In this document: positions 34,298 through 45,200 of the stretch, piece by piece
How positions within the stretch are numbered: the first letter of the stretch is position 1
Layout: every line of letters begins with the position of its first letter
Origin: Mycobacterium shinjukuense
GTDB taxonomy: Bacteria; Actinomycetota; Actinomycetes; Mycobacteriales; Mycobacteriaceae
Direction: 5' to 3'
NCBI RefSeq assembly: GCF_010730055.1
Contig: NZ_AP022575.1
Span: forward strand, 2,790,001-2,854,000
Length of the DNA stretch: 64,000 nucleotides
Made by a program: the position numbers and the translations under genes
Notes under the pieces: model-generated
What the model was told of the DNA's origin: nothing
The model's database searches: none
What the model saw: the letters and a program-made list of their open reading frames with translations, nothing else

Positions 34298-35359
34298 ATG
34301 GCGCGCGGACTCGCGCTGGGGATTGCCGTCTGGCTTTGCCTGACCTCGGTTGCGACGGCCGCTCCTGCCCCGGCGGATACCCCCACCAATTTCCTGCCCA
34401 ATCCATATCGCACGATCGCGAATTGGGGTGAGCTGCCGGATGGCCGGACATGGGGGACGACAAGCGCGGTGGCGATCGGGCCCGACGGCGCGACGGTGTG
34501 GGTCGCCGAGCGCTGCGGAGAAACCCGTACGCCCGATCAGATCGCGCTCGGCGCACCCTTCGCCTGCGCCGGTTCGACGCTGGATCCGATCCTGAAGTTC
34601 GACACCAACGGAAAGCTGCTGGGAAGCTTCGGCGCTGGGATGATCGTGTTTCCGCACGCCATCCACGTCGACCGGGACGGCAACGTGTGGGTCGCCGACG
34701 GGCTCGGCTACGGCGGCAAAGGACAGCAGGTCTTGAAATTCAGTCCAGCCGGCCAGCTGCTGCTGGCCCTGGGCAAGGCGGGCACGCCGGGCGGCGGCGA
34801 GGACGAATTCAACTCACCCTCCGCCGTGGTGACCGCACCGAACGGCGACATCTTCGTTGCCGACGGACACGGCGGAAACACCAATGCGCGCATCGTGAAG
34901 TTCGACAAGACCGGCAAGTTCATCAAGCAGTGGGGCCACAAGGGATCCGGCCCCGGCGAATTCGACACGCCGCACACGATCGCGATGGATTCGGCCGGAA
35001 GGCTGTTCGTCGGCGACCGCAATAACAACCGCATTCAGATCTTCGATCAGGACGGGCAATTCCTCAACGTGTGGACGCAGTTCAGCCGGCCCAGTGGCAT
35101 CTATATCAACAACGGGATCATCTATGTCACCGACTCCGAGTCGGAGTCGCTGGCCACTGACCACAACGGCTGGAAACGTGGCATCCGCATCGGCAGCGTT
35201 GCCGACGGCTCGGTATGGGCGTTGATCCCAGACCCGATCGACTACGCGACCAACACCAGCGGAGCCGAGGGGCTCGCCGTGGACGCGGCCGGCAACATCT
35301 TCGGCGCCGAGGTCGGTCAACATCGGATGATGAAGTACGTGCGGGAGTCGCCGCCGTGA
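34298..35359 (+). CDS. Secreted NHL-repeat beta-propeller protein
   Basis: An exported propeller. From ATG 34298 the product is 353 residues with signal peptide MARGLALGIAVWLCLTSVATAAPA; GGAG lies 8 bases before this ATG. GTG 34256 would add 14 residues and is the point that aligns with the transporter leader. NHL blades recur: AIHVDRDGNVWVADG, AVVTAPNGDIFVADGHGG, TIAMDSAGRLFVGDRNNNRIQIFDQDGQF, and LAVDAAGNIFGAEVGQHRMMKY. Similar propellers include peptidyl-alpha-hydroxyglycine lyases and lactonase-like proteins, but I see no basis to assign activity. It is first of four overlapping genes ending in aldehyde dehydrogenase, so an extracytoplasmic substrate-processing or binding step is a reasonable guess. 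Confidence 0.82.
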   Translation: MARGLALGIAVWLCLTSVATAAPAPADTPTNFLPNPYRTIANWGELPDGRTWGTTSAVAIGPDGATVWVAERCGETRTPDQIALGAPFACAGSTLDPILKFDTNGKLLGSFGAGMIVFPHAIHVDRDGNVWVADGLGYGGKGQQVLKFSPAGQLLLALGKAGTPGGGEDEFNSPSAVVTAPNGDIFVADGHGGNTNARIVKFDKTGKFIKQWGHKGSGPGEFDTPHTIAMDSAGRLFVGDRNNNRIQIFDQDGQFLNVWTQFSRPSGIYINNGIIYVTDSESESLATDHNGWKRGIRIGSVADGSVWALIPDPIDYATNTSGAEGLAVDAAGNIFGAEVGQHRMMKYVRESPP

Positions 35360-36507
35360 TCATCACCGGAGGCGACCACGCAAGCCGTCCCGAACACCCC
35401 CCACACACCGGCAAAACAGGCTGCGCGCCAACGGGTTCCACAGTTACGCCAGCAAATGGCAACGTCGTGGTCTCGGCGGGTTACCTGCACAAGATCATCG
35501 CCGAGGTTCTCACGGCATACGGGGCGCTCGAAGGCGATGCCCATGTTCAGGCCCGAAACCTCGTCGAAGGAGATCTTCGCGGCCAGCACTCCCACGGCAT
35601 CCAGCGGCTGGGGGTTCTCGTGGGCCGGATCCGCAATGGCGTACTCACGCCTCGGGCTGCGCCCCGGCAGGAATGGCAGACCGGGGCAGTGCTACGAGTC
35701 GACGGCGACCGGGGTTTCGGGCCGGTGGTGGCGTTCTCCGCGGTGCAAGCGATCATCGACAGGGCGGAGACCACCGGGGTTGCGCTGGCAGCCATCGGCA
35801 ACGCCAACCACCTGGGCATACTGGCGCCCTACGTGGAGAAGATGGCGGCGGCTGGCATGGTCGGAATCGCCCTCACCACAAGCGAAGCGCTGGTGCACGC
35901 CTGGGGCGGGGCCGCCGCGATGGTCGGAACGAACCCGATCGCCATCGCGGCGCCTACCGGACCGGGCAGCGAGCCCGTCGTGCTCGACATGTCAACCGGC
36001 TCGGTGTCGATGGGCAAGATCCTGTCGTATGCCCAACGCGGCGAACCGATCCCACTCGGATGGGCCGTCGGGCCCTCGGGCGAACCCACCACGGACGCGG
36101 GCCTGGCCGCACGCGCCGGAGCGATCTCACCGTTCGGCGGTGCGAAGGGTTACGCGCTCGGCATCACCGTCGGGGCCGTGGTAGCGGCGGTCACCGGAAC
36201 CGCGTTGGGACGCGACATCCGCGGCACCCTCGACGAGACGTCGCACTGCAACAAGGGCGACCTCCTCATCTGCATCTCCCCGCACGTCCTTGGATCATCG
36301 CACCTGCTGCCCGCCATCGGCACCTACCTCAACCAGGTACGCGCCTCCGCAGTCGGCGCCGACCCGGTGACGGTGCCAGGAGATCGGGCCAGGGCGTGCC
36401 GGCAGCACCGCCTCAGGAACGGGATCCCGCTACACCCCAACGTGTGGACCACCGCGCTGAGAATCCATGAGCAAGGAAGAAACCATCGCAATGACCGCTC
36501 CCGCTAA
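35356..36507 (+). CDS. Malate/L-lactate dehydrogenase family (Ldh_2) oxidoreductase
   Basis: A 383-residue NAD(P)-dependent 2-hydroxyacid dehydrogenase of the malate/ureidoglycolate/sulfolactate group. DLRGQHSHGIQRLGVLVGRI (catalytic His), VDGDRGFGPVVAFSAV, IGNANHLGILAPYVEKMAAAGMVGIALTTS, VGTNPIAIAAPT and GAKGYALGITV are all typical. GTG 35356 overlaps the NHL stop (GTGA) and gives about 35 extra N-terminal residues compared with the family core, so a later start near 35466 is possible. The C-terminal stretch after the LPAIGTYLNQVRAS region looks short and unusual, with a basic tail. Confidence 0.82.
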   Translation: MIITGGDHASRPEHPPHTGKTGCAPTGSTVTPANGNVVVSAGYLHKIIAEVLTAYGALEGDAHVQARNLVEGDLRGQHSHGIQRLGVLVGRIRNGVLTPRAAPRQEWQTGAVLRVDGDRGFGPVVAFSAVQAIIDRAETTGVALAAIGNANHLGILAPYVEKMAAAGMVGIALTTSEALVHAWGGAAAMVGTNPIAIAAPTGPGSEPVVLDMSTGSVSMGKILSYAQRGEPIPLGWAVGPSGEPTTDAGLAARAGAISPFGGAKGYALGITVGAVVAAVTGTALGRDIRGTLDETSHCNKGDLLICISPHVLGSSHLLPAIGTYLNQVRASAVGADPVTVPGDRARACRQHRLRNGIPLHPNVWTTALRIHEQGRNHRNDRSR

Positions 36508-37777
36508 CTGCCCCACGGCCACGACACCCGGGTTCGGACTGCTGCGCGCCCCCCGCGAAGTCGTTTTTGGGCCCGGCGCCCGGCACGCGCTGGGCCGCGT
36601 GCTTTCCGGAGTGGGAAGCCGGGCGTTTGTGTGCTCCGATCCGATCATCGCCACGAATCCCGCTTTCGCCGAAGCCATCTCGGGGATTTCCACCCGCGGC
36701 GTGCAGGTGACGGTGTACACAGCCACCCAACCCGAACTGCCCCTCACCAGCGTCGCCTCCGCGGCCGCTACCGCGCGCGCCGTCGATCCGGACGTCATCG
36801 TGGGGTTCGGCGGCGGCAGCGCCCTCGACCTTGCCAAACTGGTGTCACTCGCGTTGGCCAGCGACGCGCCGCTGTCGGACTTCTACGGCGAAAACCTGGT
36901 CCGTTCAAGGGTTCTGCCGGTAGTGGCGGTACCCACCACCGCGGGCACAGGTTCCGAGGTGACCCCGGTCGCCGTGGTCGCCGACCCGTCGAGAAGCCTG
37001 AAGGTCGGCATCTCCAGCCCAGAGCTCGTCCCCGTCGCCGCCATCGTCGACCCGGAATTGGCCCTCACCTGCCCCGCCAGGGTGACTGCATTCGCCGGAA
37101 TCGACGCGTTGACGCACGCCATCGAGTCCTATTCGGCGCGCACACCCGCGCTCGACCTGTCGCATACGCTTCCGGTCTTCGTTGGAGCAAACCGGCTCAG
37201 CGCGCCCCTGGGTTTGGAGGCGGCGGCCGCACTCGGGCCCAGCATCGTCAGGGCGGTCACGGACGGTTCGGATATTCGCGCCCGCACCGACATGGCCTAC
37301 GGGTCGATGCTGGCCGGGCTGGCGTTCGCGACCGCGGGAACGCACCTTTCCCACGCCATTCAATACCCGGTGGGCGAGGCCACCCGCACCCCGCATGGCC
37401 TGGGCGTGGGGTTGCTGCTGCCGTACGTCATGGAGGCGTGCCTGCCCGCCGCCGCCGCACAGTTCGCCCGCGTCGGTGAGGCAATGGGGGTGACCGAGAC
37501 CGGCGCGGGCACCGACGACGCCGCGGCCGCGACCATCCGGTTCGTGGTCGAGCTGCGGCGCCGCATCGGCATCCCGCACACCCTGGCCAAGATCGGACTC
37601 AGCCGCCGGGAGCTGCCCCACATCATCGAGCTGGCGTCGACGGTCGGCCGGCTGGTCAACAACGCTCCCGGTGCGGATCCCCGGGAACTGATCGCTCCCA
37701 TCGTCGAACGCGCGTGGGCCGGCAACAGCGACATCTTCTCCGCTCATGACGGAATAGCAAGAGGAGACCCCGCATGA
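36491..37777 (+). CDS. Iron-containing (group III) alcohol dehydrogenase
   Basis: A 428-residue metal-dependent alcohol dehydrogenase or maleylacetate-reductase-like enzyme. LRAPREVVFGPGARHALG opens the Rossmann part, VGFGGGSALDLAKL binds NAD(P), VPTTAGTGSEVTPVAVV is the family signature, and the metal site is supplied by AFAGIDALTHAIESY and HGLGVGLLLPYVME. ATG 36491 (MTAPANCP) has AAGGAAGAA about 10 bases upstream; ATG 36467 would add 8 residues. It overlaps the preceding gene and, by ATGA, the aldehyde dehydrogenase. Alcohol to aldehyde oxidation feeding that enzyme is the obvious reading; the natural alcohol is unknown. Confidence 0.85.
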   Translation: MTAPANCPTATTPGFGLLRAPREVVFGPGARHALGRVLSGVGSRAFVCSDPIIATNPAFAEAISGISTRGVQVTVYTATQPELPLTSVASAAATARAVDPDVIVGFGGGSALDLAKLVSLALASDAPLSDFYGENLVRSRVLPVVAVPTTAGTGSEVTPVAVVADPSRSLKVGISSPELVPVAAIVDPELALTCPARVTAFAGIDALTHAIESYSARTPALDLSHTLPVFVGANRLSAPLGLEAAAALGPSIVRAVTDGSDIRARTDMAYGSMLAGLAFATAGTHLSHAIQYPVGEATRTPHGLGVGLLLPYVMEACLPAAAAQFARVGEAMGVTETGAGTDDAAAATIRFVVELRRRIGIPHTLAKIGLSRRELPHIIELASTVGRLVNNAPGADPRELIAPIVERAWAGNSDIFSAHDGIARGDPA

Positions 37778-39264
37778 CCACGTTCGAGGACGCCGCGCGC
37801 CATACGGCTGTGCTGGAATCCAGAGCCATCCCGGACACGCTGTTCACCGAGCTGTATATCGGCGGGCGATGGCGCCCGGCGGAGCTCGACGAAAGAATCG
37901 AGGTCCGCAATCCCGCCGACGGGTCGCTGATCGCCGCGGTGGCCAACGCCACCGTGACCGACTGTGCGGCCGCCGTTGCCGCCGCCGCCGATGCGGCCGA
38001 GTCCTGGGCGGTGACGCCGCCACGGCACCGCTCGGAGATACTGCGCTCCGCTTGGGAGATCATGGTTGCCGAACGGGAAAGCCTGGCGGCGCTGATCACC
38101 GCCGAAAACGGCAAATCATATGCGGACGCGGAAGCCGAAATCGACTATGCCGCGGACTTTTTCCGATGGTTCGCCGAGGAGGCCGTCCGCATCGGTGGTG
38201 ACTACCGGCTGTCACCTCAAGGCGACAAACGGATTCTGGTCAGCCGTGAACCCATCGGGGTGGCAGTCCTGGTGACGCCGTGGAACTTTCCCGCGGCGAT
38301 GGCCACCCGCAAGCTCGGCCCCGCTCTGGCGGCAGGCTGCACCGCAATTCTCAAGCCGGCGATACAGACCCCGCTCACCGCGGGAGCGATCGTCGACATT
38401 CTTGCCCGCGCCGGTGTCCCGGCGGGAGTGGTCAACTACGTCACCCCACGGCCCGCGGGGGCCGCCGTCAGGGCGATGTTGCACCACCCGGCGGTGCGCA
38501 AGCTGTCGTTCACCGGGTCCACCGAGGTCGGCAGACTCCTGCTGCACGAAGCCGCCGATAACATCGTGAGCGCGTCGCTGGAACTCGGCGGAAACGCCCC
38601 GTTTCTGGTGCTCGAGTCGGCCGACGTCGGCGCGGCCGTCGCGGGCGCGATGGTGGCCAAGATGCGCAACGGTGGCTGCGCCTGCACCGCGGCCAACCGG
38701 TTCTACGTCCATCGTTCGCTCGCCGACGCGTTCACCCAGGGCTTGGTCGAGGCCATGCGCGACACCACCATGGGTCCCGGCCTCGTTGCCGGTAACGCGC
38801 TCGGCGCGCTGATCTCCGACGCCGAGCGCGACAAGGTCGCGGCCATCGTGGCCCGCGCGGTCGACGAAGGGGCCGTTGCCGTTGTTGGTGGGCAGAAACC
38901 GTCGGGACCGGGCGCGTTCTACCCGCCGACCGTGCTCACCGGCGTGCGCCCGGACGCCGCCATCACCCAGACCGAGATCTTCGGGCCGGTGGCTCCGATC
39001 ATCGTCGTCGACGACGAGGACGAGGCCGTCGCCTGGGCCAACCGCACCGAGATGGGCCTGGTCGGCTATGTCTACGGCGACACAGCCAGCGCGATGCGGG
39101 TCGCGCACCGCCTGCAGGTCGGCATGGTCGCCGTCAACAAGGGTGTGCTGAGCGATCCGGCCGCGCCATTCGGTGGCGTCAAACAAAGCGGGCTCGGCAG
39201 GGAGGGCGGCTCGGCGGGAATCGAAGAGTACCTGGAGCAGAAGTACATCGCCGTCGACTTGTGA
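37774..39264 (+). CDS. Aldehyde dehydrogenase (succinate-semialdehyde dehydrogenase-like)
   Basis: A 496-residue NAD(P)-dependent aldehyde dehydrogenase. VLVTPWNFPAAMATRKLGPALAAGCTAILKPA, SFTGSTEVG and LELGGNAPFLVL (catalytic base Glu) are present. The catalytic-loop motif reads RNGGCACTAANR, where SSADHs have RNAGQTCVCANR; the nucleophilic Cys is kept, but the usual Gln two before it is Cys. TQTEIFGPVAPI and PFGGVKQSGLGREGG close the fold. ATGA overlap with the alcohol dehydrogenase makes it the last gene of the four-gene operon. It converges on the giant PPE gene with only 33 bp between. Confidence 0.9.
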   Translation: MTTFEDAARHTAVLESRAIPDTLFTELYIGGRWRPAELDERIEVRNPADGSLIAAVANATVTDCAAAVAAAADAAESWAVTPPRHRSEILRSAWEIMVAERESLAALITAENGKSYADAEAEIDYAADFFRWFAEEAVRIGGDYRLSPQGDKRILVSREPIGVAVLVTPWNFPAAMATRKLGPALAAGCTAILKPAIQTPLTAGAIVDILARAGVPAGVVNYVTPRPAGAAVRAMLHHPAVRKLSFTGSTEVGRLLLHEAADNIVSASLELGGNAPFLVLESADVGAAVAGAMVAKMRNGGCACTAANRFYVHRSLADAFTQGLVEAMRDTTMGPGLVAGNALGALISDAERDKVAAIVARAVDEGAVAVVGGQKPSGPGAFYPPTVLTGVRPDAAITQTEIFGPVAPIIVVDDEDEAVAWANRTEMGLVGYVYGDTASAMRVAHRLQVGMVAVNKGVLSDPAAPFGGVKQSGLGREGGSAGIEEYLEQKYIAVDL

Positions 39265-39297
39265 TCCATCCGGGCGACTGCGTGGCGACTGCGCCCG

Positions 39298-42200
39298 TTA
39301 CGGCCCGCTGCCGATGTAGAGCAGGCCGGACAGTCTCTGGCCGACGTTGAAAAAGCCCGAGTTGAACGCGGCGGTGACCAGGCCGAGCGTGCCGGTGTTG
39401 AACACCCCCGACATGCCGGCGCCGCGGTTGAGGATGCCGGAGAGCTCGGTGCCGAAGTTGGCGAAACCGGAGGCCGACCCGAGCATCGGATCCGACATCG
39501 CGTTGAGCCAGCCCGACAGGCCCGCACCGGAGTTCCAGAAGCCCGAACCGCCGCCACCGCCGGTGTTGAAGAAGCCCGACGACGGTGTGGTGGTCGAGTT
39601 CCCGAAGCCCGGGGTCCCGCCGAAGCCGAAGATCGGGATGTGGATCGGGCCGATGGTGGTGCTGCCGTGCAGCTCCAGCGCGATGCGGTCGATGACGACC
39701 GTGGGGATGTCGAAGGCCGGGGTGCCGCCGGACAACGCCAGACCCAGCGGGAGCGTGGGGATCAGGGTGCCGCCCGGGATGGTGAAGCCCGGGATGGTCA
39801 GCGACAGCGGCAGGCCGATGTGGATGGGTCCGGTGGGGATGGTGAATCCGGGAAGGGTCACCGTCGTGGGGTTGAGGGCGATGGGTCCCACGGTGAATGG
39901 TTGAAGCAGGGAAACCTCTCCCCCGGGCGTGCCGTCGGGTCCGACCGCGGCCGGTGAAAAGCTGGGTCTGACCTTGAACCCCGAGCTGCTTCCGGCCGTC
40001 ATCCTGATCTCCGAGATGGCAGCATCCACCGAAAAGCCAGGGATGGTGAGCGTGATGGGGTCGACGGTGATCGGGCCGACGTCGAAGGTGGGGGCGATGC
40101 CCAGGTGGATTGAGGGGATGGGGATGTCGGGGATGGTGATCGGCCCGATGGCGCCGATCGCGGCGAAGCCCAACGGGATGGACGGGATGTGGATGGGCGG
40201 AACGATGGTGGCGGGGCCGATGCCGCCGGTGACGTCGGCGCCCACCGCGGGGAACAGCGGAATGGCGTACCCGACGGAGAAGCCGGCCAGGCCCTCGTAA
40301 TTGCCCCGCCACAAGATGCCGTTGCTGAAGTTGCCGGCGATGAGGGCGCCGGTGTTCACATTGCCCGCGTTCGCCACGCCGGTGTTGGCGTTGCCGGTGT
40401 TGAACCAGCCGGTGTTGATGCTGCCCGGGTTGCCGTCACCGGTGTTGGTGTTGCCCGCGTTGAAGCTGCCGGTGTTGTGATGGCCGGCATTCGCGATGCC
40501 GGTGTTGAAGCCGCCGGCGTTGACCAACCCGGTGCTGGCCACCCCGGAGTTGCCGATACCGGTGTTGTAGCTGCCCGAGTTGAACAACCCGAAGTTGCCG
40601 GTCCCGGTGTTGAAGAACCCGACGTTGCCGGTGCCGGAGTTGAACAACCCGACATTGCCGGTGCCGGAGTTCAACCCGCCGATCCCGGTCTGGTTGTCGC
40701 CGGTGAGCCCGATCCCGAGGTTGTTGGTGCCGGTGTTGGCCAAACCGACATTGCCGATACCCATGTTGGCCAAACCGAAATTGTTGCTGCCGGCGTTGGC
40801 GAACCCGATGTTGCCCAGGCCCGCCAGGCCCGCCGCCAGACCCGAATTCCCGAACCCGAAGTTGGCATTGCCGATATTGCCGAACCCGAGGTTGCCGCCG
40901 CCGATGTTGCCCAAGCCCAGGTTGAGATCGCCAATGTTGGCCGCGCCCAGGTTGAACTCCCCGACGTTGCCGAAGCCGGCGTTGTGGTTGCCGACGTTGG
41001 CCAACCCGATGTTGAGAACGGTCACGGGGTTGACCGCGGACCCGCCCGACAGCAACCCCGACAGTTGCTGGCCGACGTTGCCCACACCCGACACCAACGC
41101 CGGCGTCCCAAGCGGCAGCGTGCTGGTGTTGTAGATCCCCGACAGCCCCGAGCCGAGGTTGAGCACGCCGGAGCTCAGCGTGCCGGCGTTGGCAATACCC
41201 GAACCCGCACCCGCCAACGCGGTGTGCGCCTGGTTCCACCAGCCCGACATGTTCGCGCCGAAGTTGCCGAAGCCCGATCCCCCGCCCGCGCCGGTGTTGA
41301 AGAAGCCCGACGACGGGGTGGTGGTGGTGTTTCCAAAACCCGGGGTGGGCGGGATGTTGATCAGCGGGATGTTGCTGGCGATGACGTAGAGTTCGCCGTC
41401 GGCGTTCGCCGGGATCTCCGGGAACGTGATCGCCGGAATGGTGGCGCCCGGGGTGCCGACGAACACATCGAGGTTCAGCAGCGAGTTCGCCGGGAACGTC
41501 AACCCACCGGGGAAGAGGGTGATCGCGTCGATGCTGCCCGGCACCTGGAAACCCACCGGGATCTGGTGAAGAGTGAGCGCCGGGGTGTTGAACGCCTGGG
41601 TGGCCGCATTGAAGACGGCGTGCACCGGGCCGGTCGTGCTGAGCGTCGGGATTCCCGAGGTGATATTTCCGCTGGGGAAGAGGTCGCCGAAGCTGTAGCT
41701 TCTGCCGACCGCGTACCACGTTGGGCCGATCAGACCGGATGAAGTCCACACTATGAAGGGTTCTGTCTCGCTGCTCGCCCCGACCGACGCGGCCATATCA
41801 AGGACCGCCCGTGCGGCGTTCAGGGCGGGAATGGCGACGGAGGGAACCGCGATGGGGCCGAAGCCGACGCTTCCGGTGACGTTCGGCTGGAGCGCGGGAA
41901 TGTCGATTTGCGGGATGGTGAAGGCGCCCATCGCGACGTTGCCGGTCAGGTGCGCGTTGATCGCCGGGACCGGAATGGGCGGGACGATTACCGGGCCGAA
42001 GGCCCCGGTGAAATGCGCGTCCAGAATGGTGATCCGGGGAACGTCGAGGCCGTAGGTGTAGCTGACTAGGCCTTCGTAGTTGCCCCGCCACAGGATGCCG
42101 TTGCTGAAGTTGCCCGACATGAGCGCGCCGGTGTCGACGTTGCCCGCGTTCGCGATGCCGGTATTGGAGTTACCGGTGTTGAACCAGCCGGTATTGATGC

Positions 42201-45200
42201 TGCCCGGGTTGAAGTCGCCGGTATTGGTGTCACCGGCGTTGAAGCTGCCCGTGTTGTAACTGCCGGCATTCGCCAGACCCGTGTTGAAACCACCGGCATT
42301 GAAAAGCCCAGTGCTGCCCGTTCCGCTATTGCCGACGCCGGTGTTGAAGCTACCGGAGTTGAACAACCCCCAGTTGCCGGTCCCGGAGTTGAAGAACCCG
42401 ACGTTGCCGGTGCCGGAGTTGAACAACCCCAGGTTGCCCGCACCGGAGTTCAGGCCACCGAACCCGGTCTGGTTGTCCCCGGTCAGCCCGATCCCGAGGT
42501 TGTTGGTGCCGGTGTTGCCGAACCCGATGTTGCCCACACCCATGTTGGCCAGGCCGACGTTGTTGCTGCCCGCGTTGCCCAACCCGATATTGCCGATCCC
42601 CGGCAGCGCCCCCAGGCCCGAGTTGGCGAACCCGACGTTCCCGTGGCCGATATTGCCGAACCCGACGTTGCCGTTCCCGACATTGCCCAACCCCAGGTTG
42701 AGGTCGCCGATGTTGGCCGCGCCCAGGTTGAGGTTCCCGACGTTGCCCAACCCGAGGTTGTAGTTGCCGACATCGGCCAACCCGACATTGAGGATGAGGC
42801 TCTGATTCAGCACCGTCCCGCTCGCCAACACCCCCGACAGCTGCTGGCCGACGTTGCCCAGGCCCGACACCAACGCCGGGGTGCCCAAGCCCAGGATGCT
42901 GGTGTTGTACAGCCCCGATATGCCCGAGCCGAAGTTCAGCACACCCGAGTGCAGCGTGCCGGCGTTGAGGACGCCCGAGCCTGCCCCCAGCACCGCGGTG
43001 TGCGCCTGGTTCCACCAGCCGGAGCTGCCGGCACCGAAGTTGCCGAAACCCGACACCCCGCCCGCGCCGGAGTTGAAGAAACCCGACGACGGGGTGGCGG
43101 TCGCGTTCCCGAAGCCGGACGTCGGCGGAACGATGATGATCGGAACGCTGCTGTCCGGCACGCTGATGTTGAGGGCCAGGCTCAGTGGCAGCGGATCGAT
43201 CGTGAAACCACCCGGGAATATCGTGATCGGATCCAGCACACCGGACGCATCGATGGTCAACGGAATCGCATTTTGCGGGATGTTGAGGCCGCCGGGGAAC
43301 AGGGTGAAGGCCGGAAGACCGCCCGACACATCGATCTTGAGCGGGATAGGCGAAGTCATGATCGTTGGGATGGTGACGGCCGCGAAAGTGATTGCGAGGC
43401 TGCCGGTGCTTCCGCTGCTGGGACCGGTATGGATCAAGATGCCCTGAGTGGGTGCGGTGACAAAGCCACCACTCATTCCGGTTGAGTTGGACGCCCCAAT
43501 TATCCAGTTGTCGCCGAGCGCATTCACGAAGAGCAACGGAAGTCTGAACGGCGGCGGGGCGGGGGCCGGGGGCGTGTTGAGCGGAATCGTGTAGGTCTGG
43601 CCGCCGATCGTCATGCCCGGCAGGAAGACGATGGGCGGGATGACCGTCGATTCGTGGATGTCCAGCGGTATTGCGGGAACGTCGATTTGCGGGATGGTGA
43701 AGGGGCCGATGTTGACGAGTTCGTGGATGTCGAACAGCGACATGCCGGGGATATCGATCTGATCGATGTGGATGGGACCGAGGTTGACGGTTTCGTTGAT
43801 GTCCACCAGGGTGCTGCCGGTGATTTCGATGCTGTAGGAGAAGCCGAACAGCCCGTGGTGATCACCGGTCCACAGCGCGCCGTTGTTGAAGCTGCCGGAG
43901 TTGAACGCGCCGGTGTTGACATTGCCCGTGTTGAACAGGCCGGTGTTGGTGTGGCCGGCGTTGAACCAGCCGGTGTTGACATTGCCCGGGTTGAAGCCGC
44001 CGGTGTTGGTGTTGCCCGCGTTGACGCTGCCGGTGTTGTAGCTTCCGGCATTGGCCAGACCCGTGTTGAAACTCCCGGCATTGAAAAGCCCGGTACTGCC
44101 CGTTCCGCTGTTACCGATGCCGGTGTTGTAGCTGCCCGAGTTGAACAACCCCCAGTTTCCGGTCCCGGTGTTGAAGAACCCGATGTTGCCGGTGCCGGAG
44201 TTGAACAACCCCAGGTTGCCGGCACCGGAGTTCAGGCCGCCGAACCCGGTCTGGTTGTCGCCGGTCAGCCCGATCCCGAGGTTGTTGGTGCCGGTGTTGC
44301 CGAACCCGACATTGCCCAGGCCCATGTTGCCGAAGCCGACGTTGTTGCTGCCGGCGTTGCCCAACCCGATGTTGCCGATCCCCGGCAGCGCCCCCAGGCC
44401 CGAGTTGCCGAACCCGACATTGCCGTGGCCGAGGTTGCCGAACCCGACGTTGCCGTCCCCGAGGTTGCCCAACCCCAGGTTCTGCCCGCCGAGGTTGCCA
44501 CCGCCGAGGTTGAGGTTGCCGACGTTGCCCGCGCCCAGGTTGACGTCGCCGACGTTGGCGAAGCCGAGGTTGTAGCTGCCGACGTTGCCCAGGTTGACGA
44601 TGTTCAGCGGATTCAGGTGCCGCAGCTCGGCGATCGCCGCGTCGATGATGCTCGGCTGCCCGGAGCCGCCCGACCCGCCGCTGGTCAGCATCGCCAGCAG
44701 GCCATCGATGGACACCCCCGACACGTGGTTGCCCAGGTTGCCGAAACCCGAGATCACCGCCGGCGCGGAGCCCAGCGTGCTCACGTTGAACATGCCCGAG
44801 ATGTCGACGCCGGAGTTCAGCACACCGGATGCCAGGCTGCCGGCATTGCCCAGGCCGGACAGCGTCCCCACCATCGGACTCGAGGCCTGGTTCAGCAAGC
44901 CGGACACCCCCGCGCCGAAGTTGGCGATGCCCGAGCCGCCACCGCCGCCGGTGTTGAAGAAGCCCGACGACGGCAGCTCGGTCGAGTTGCCAAAGCCCGG
45001 CAGCGCCGGAATGTCGATGATCGAGATGTTGATGGGTCCGGCGCTGGTGAGAACGTCGAAGTTCAGCGGAATCGGGTCGATCCTGGCGCCGGTGATGGTG
45101 ACCGCCGGAATGTCGACGGACACATCGATCGGCACGACCTCCGACATCGAAATTCCGTTGATAGTGGAGGCCGGGATGTCGATCGGCGGAATGTCGATGG

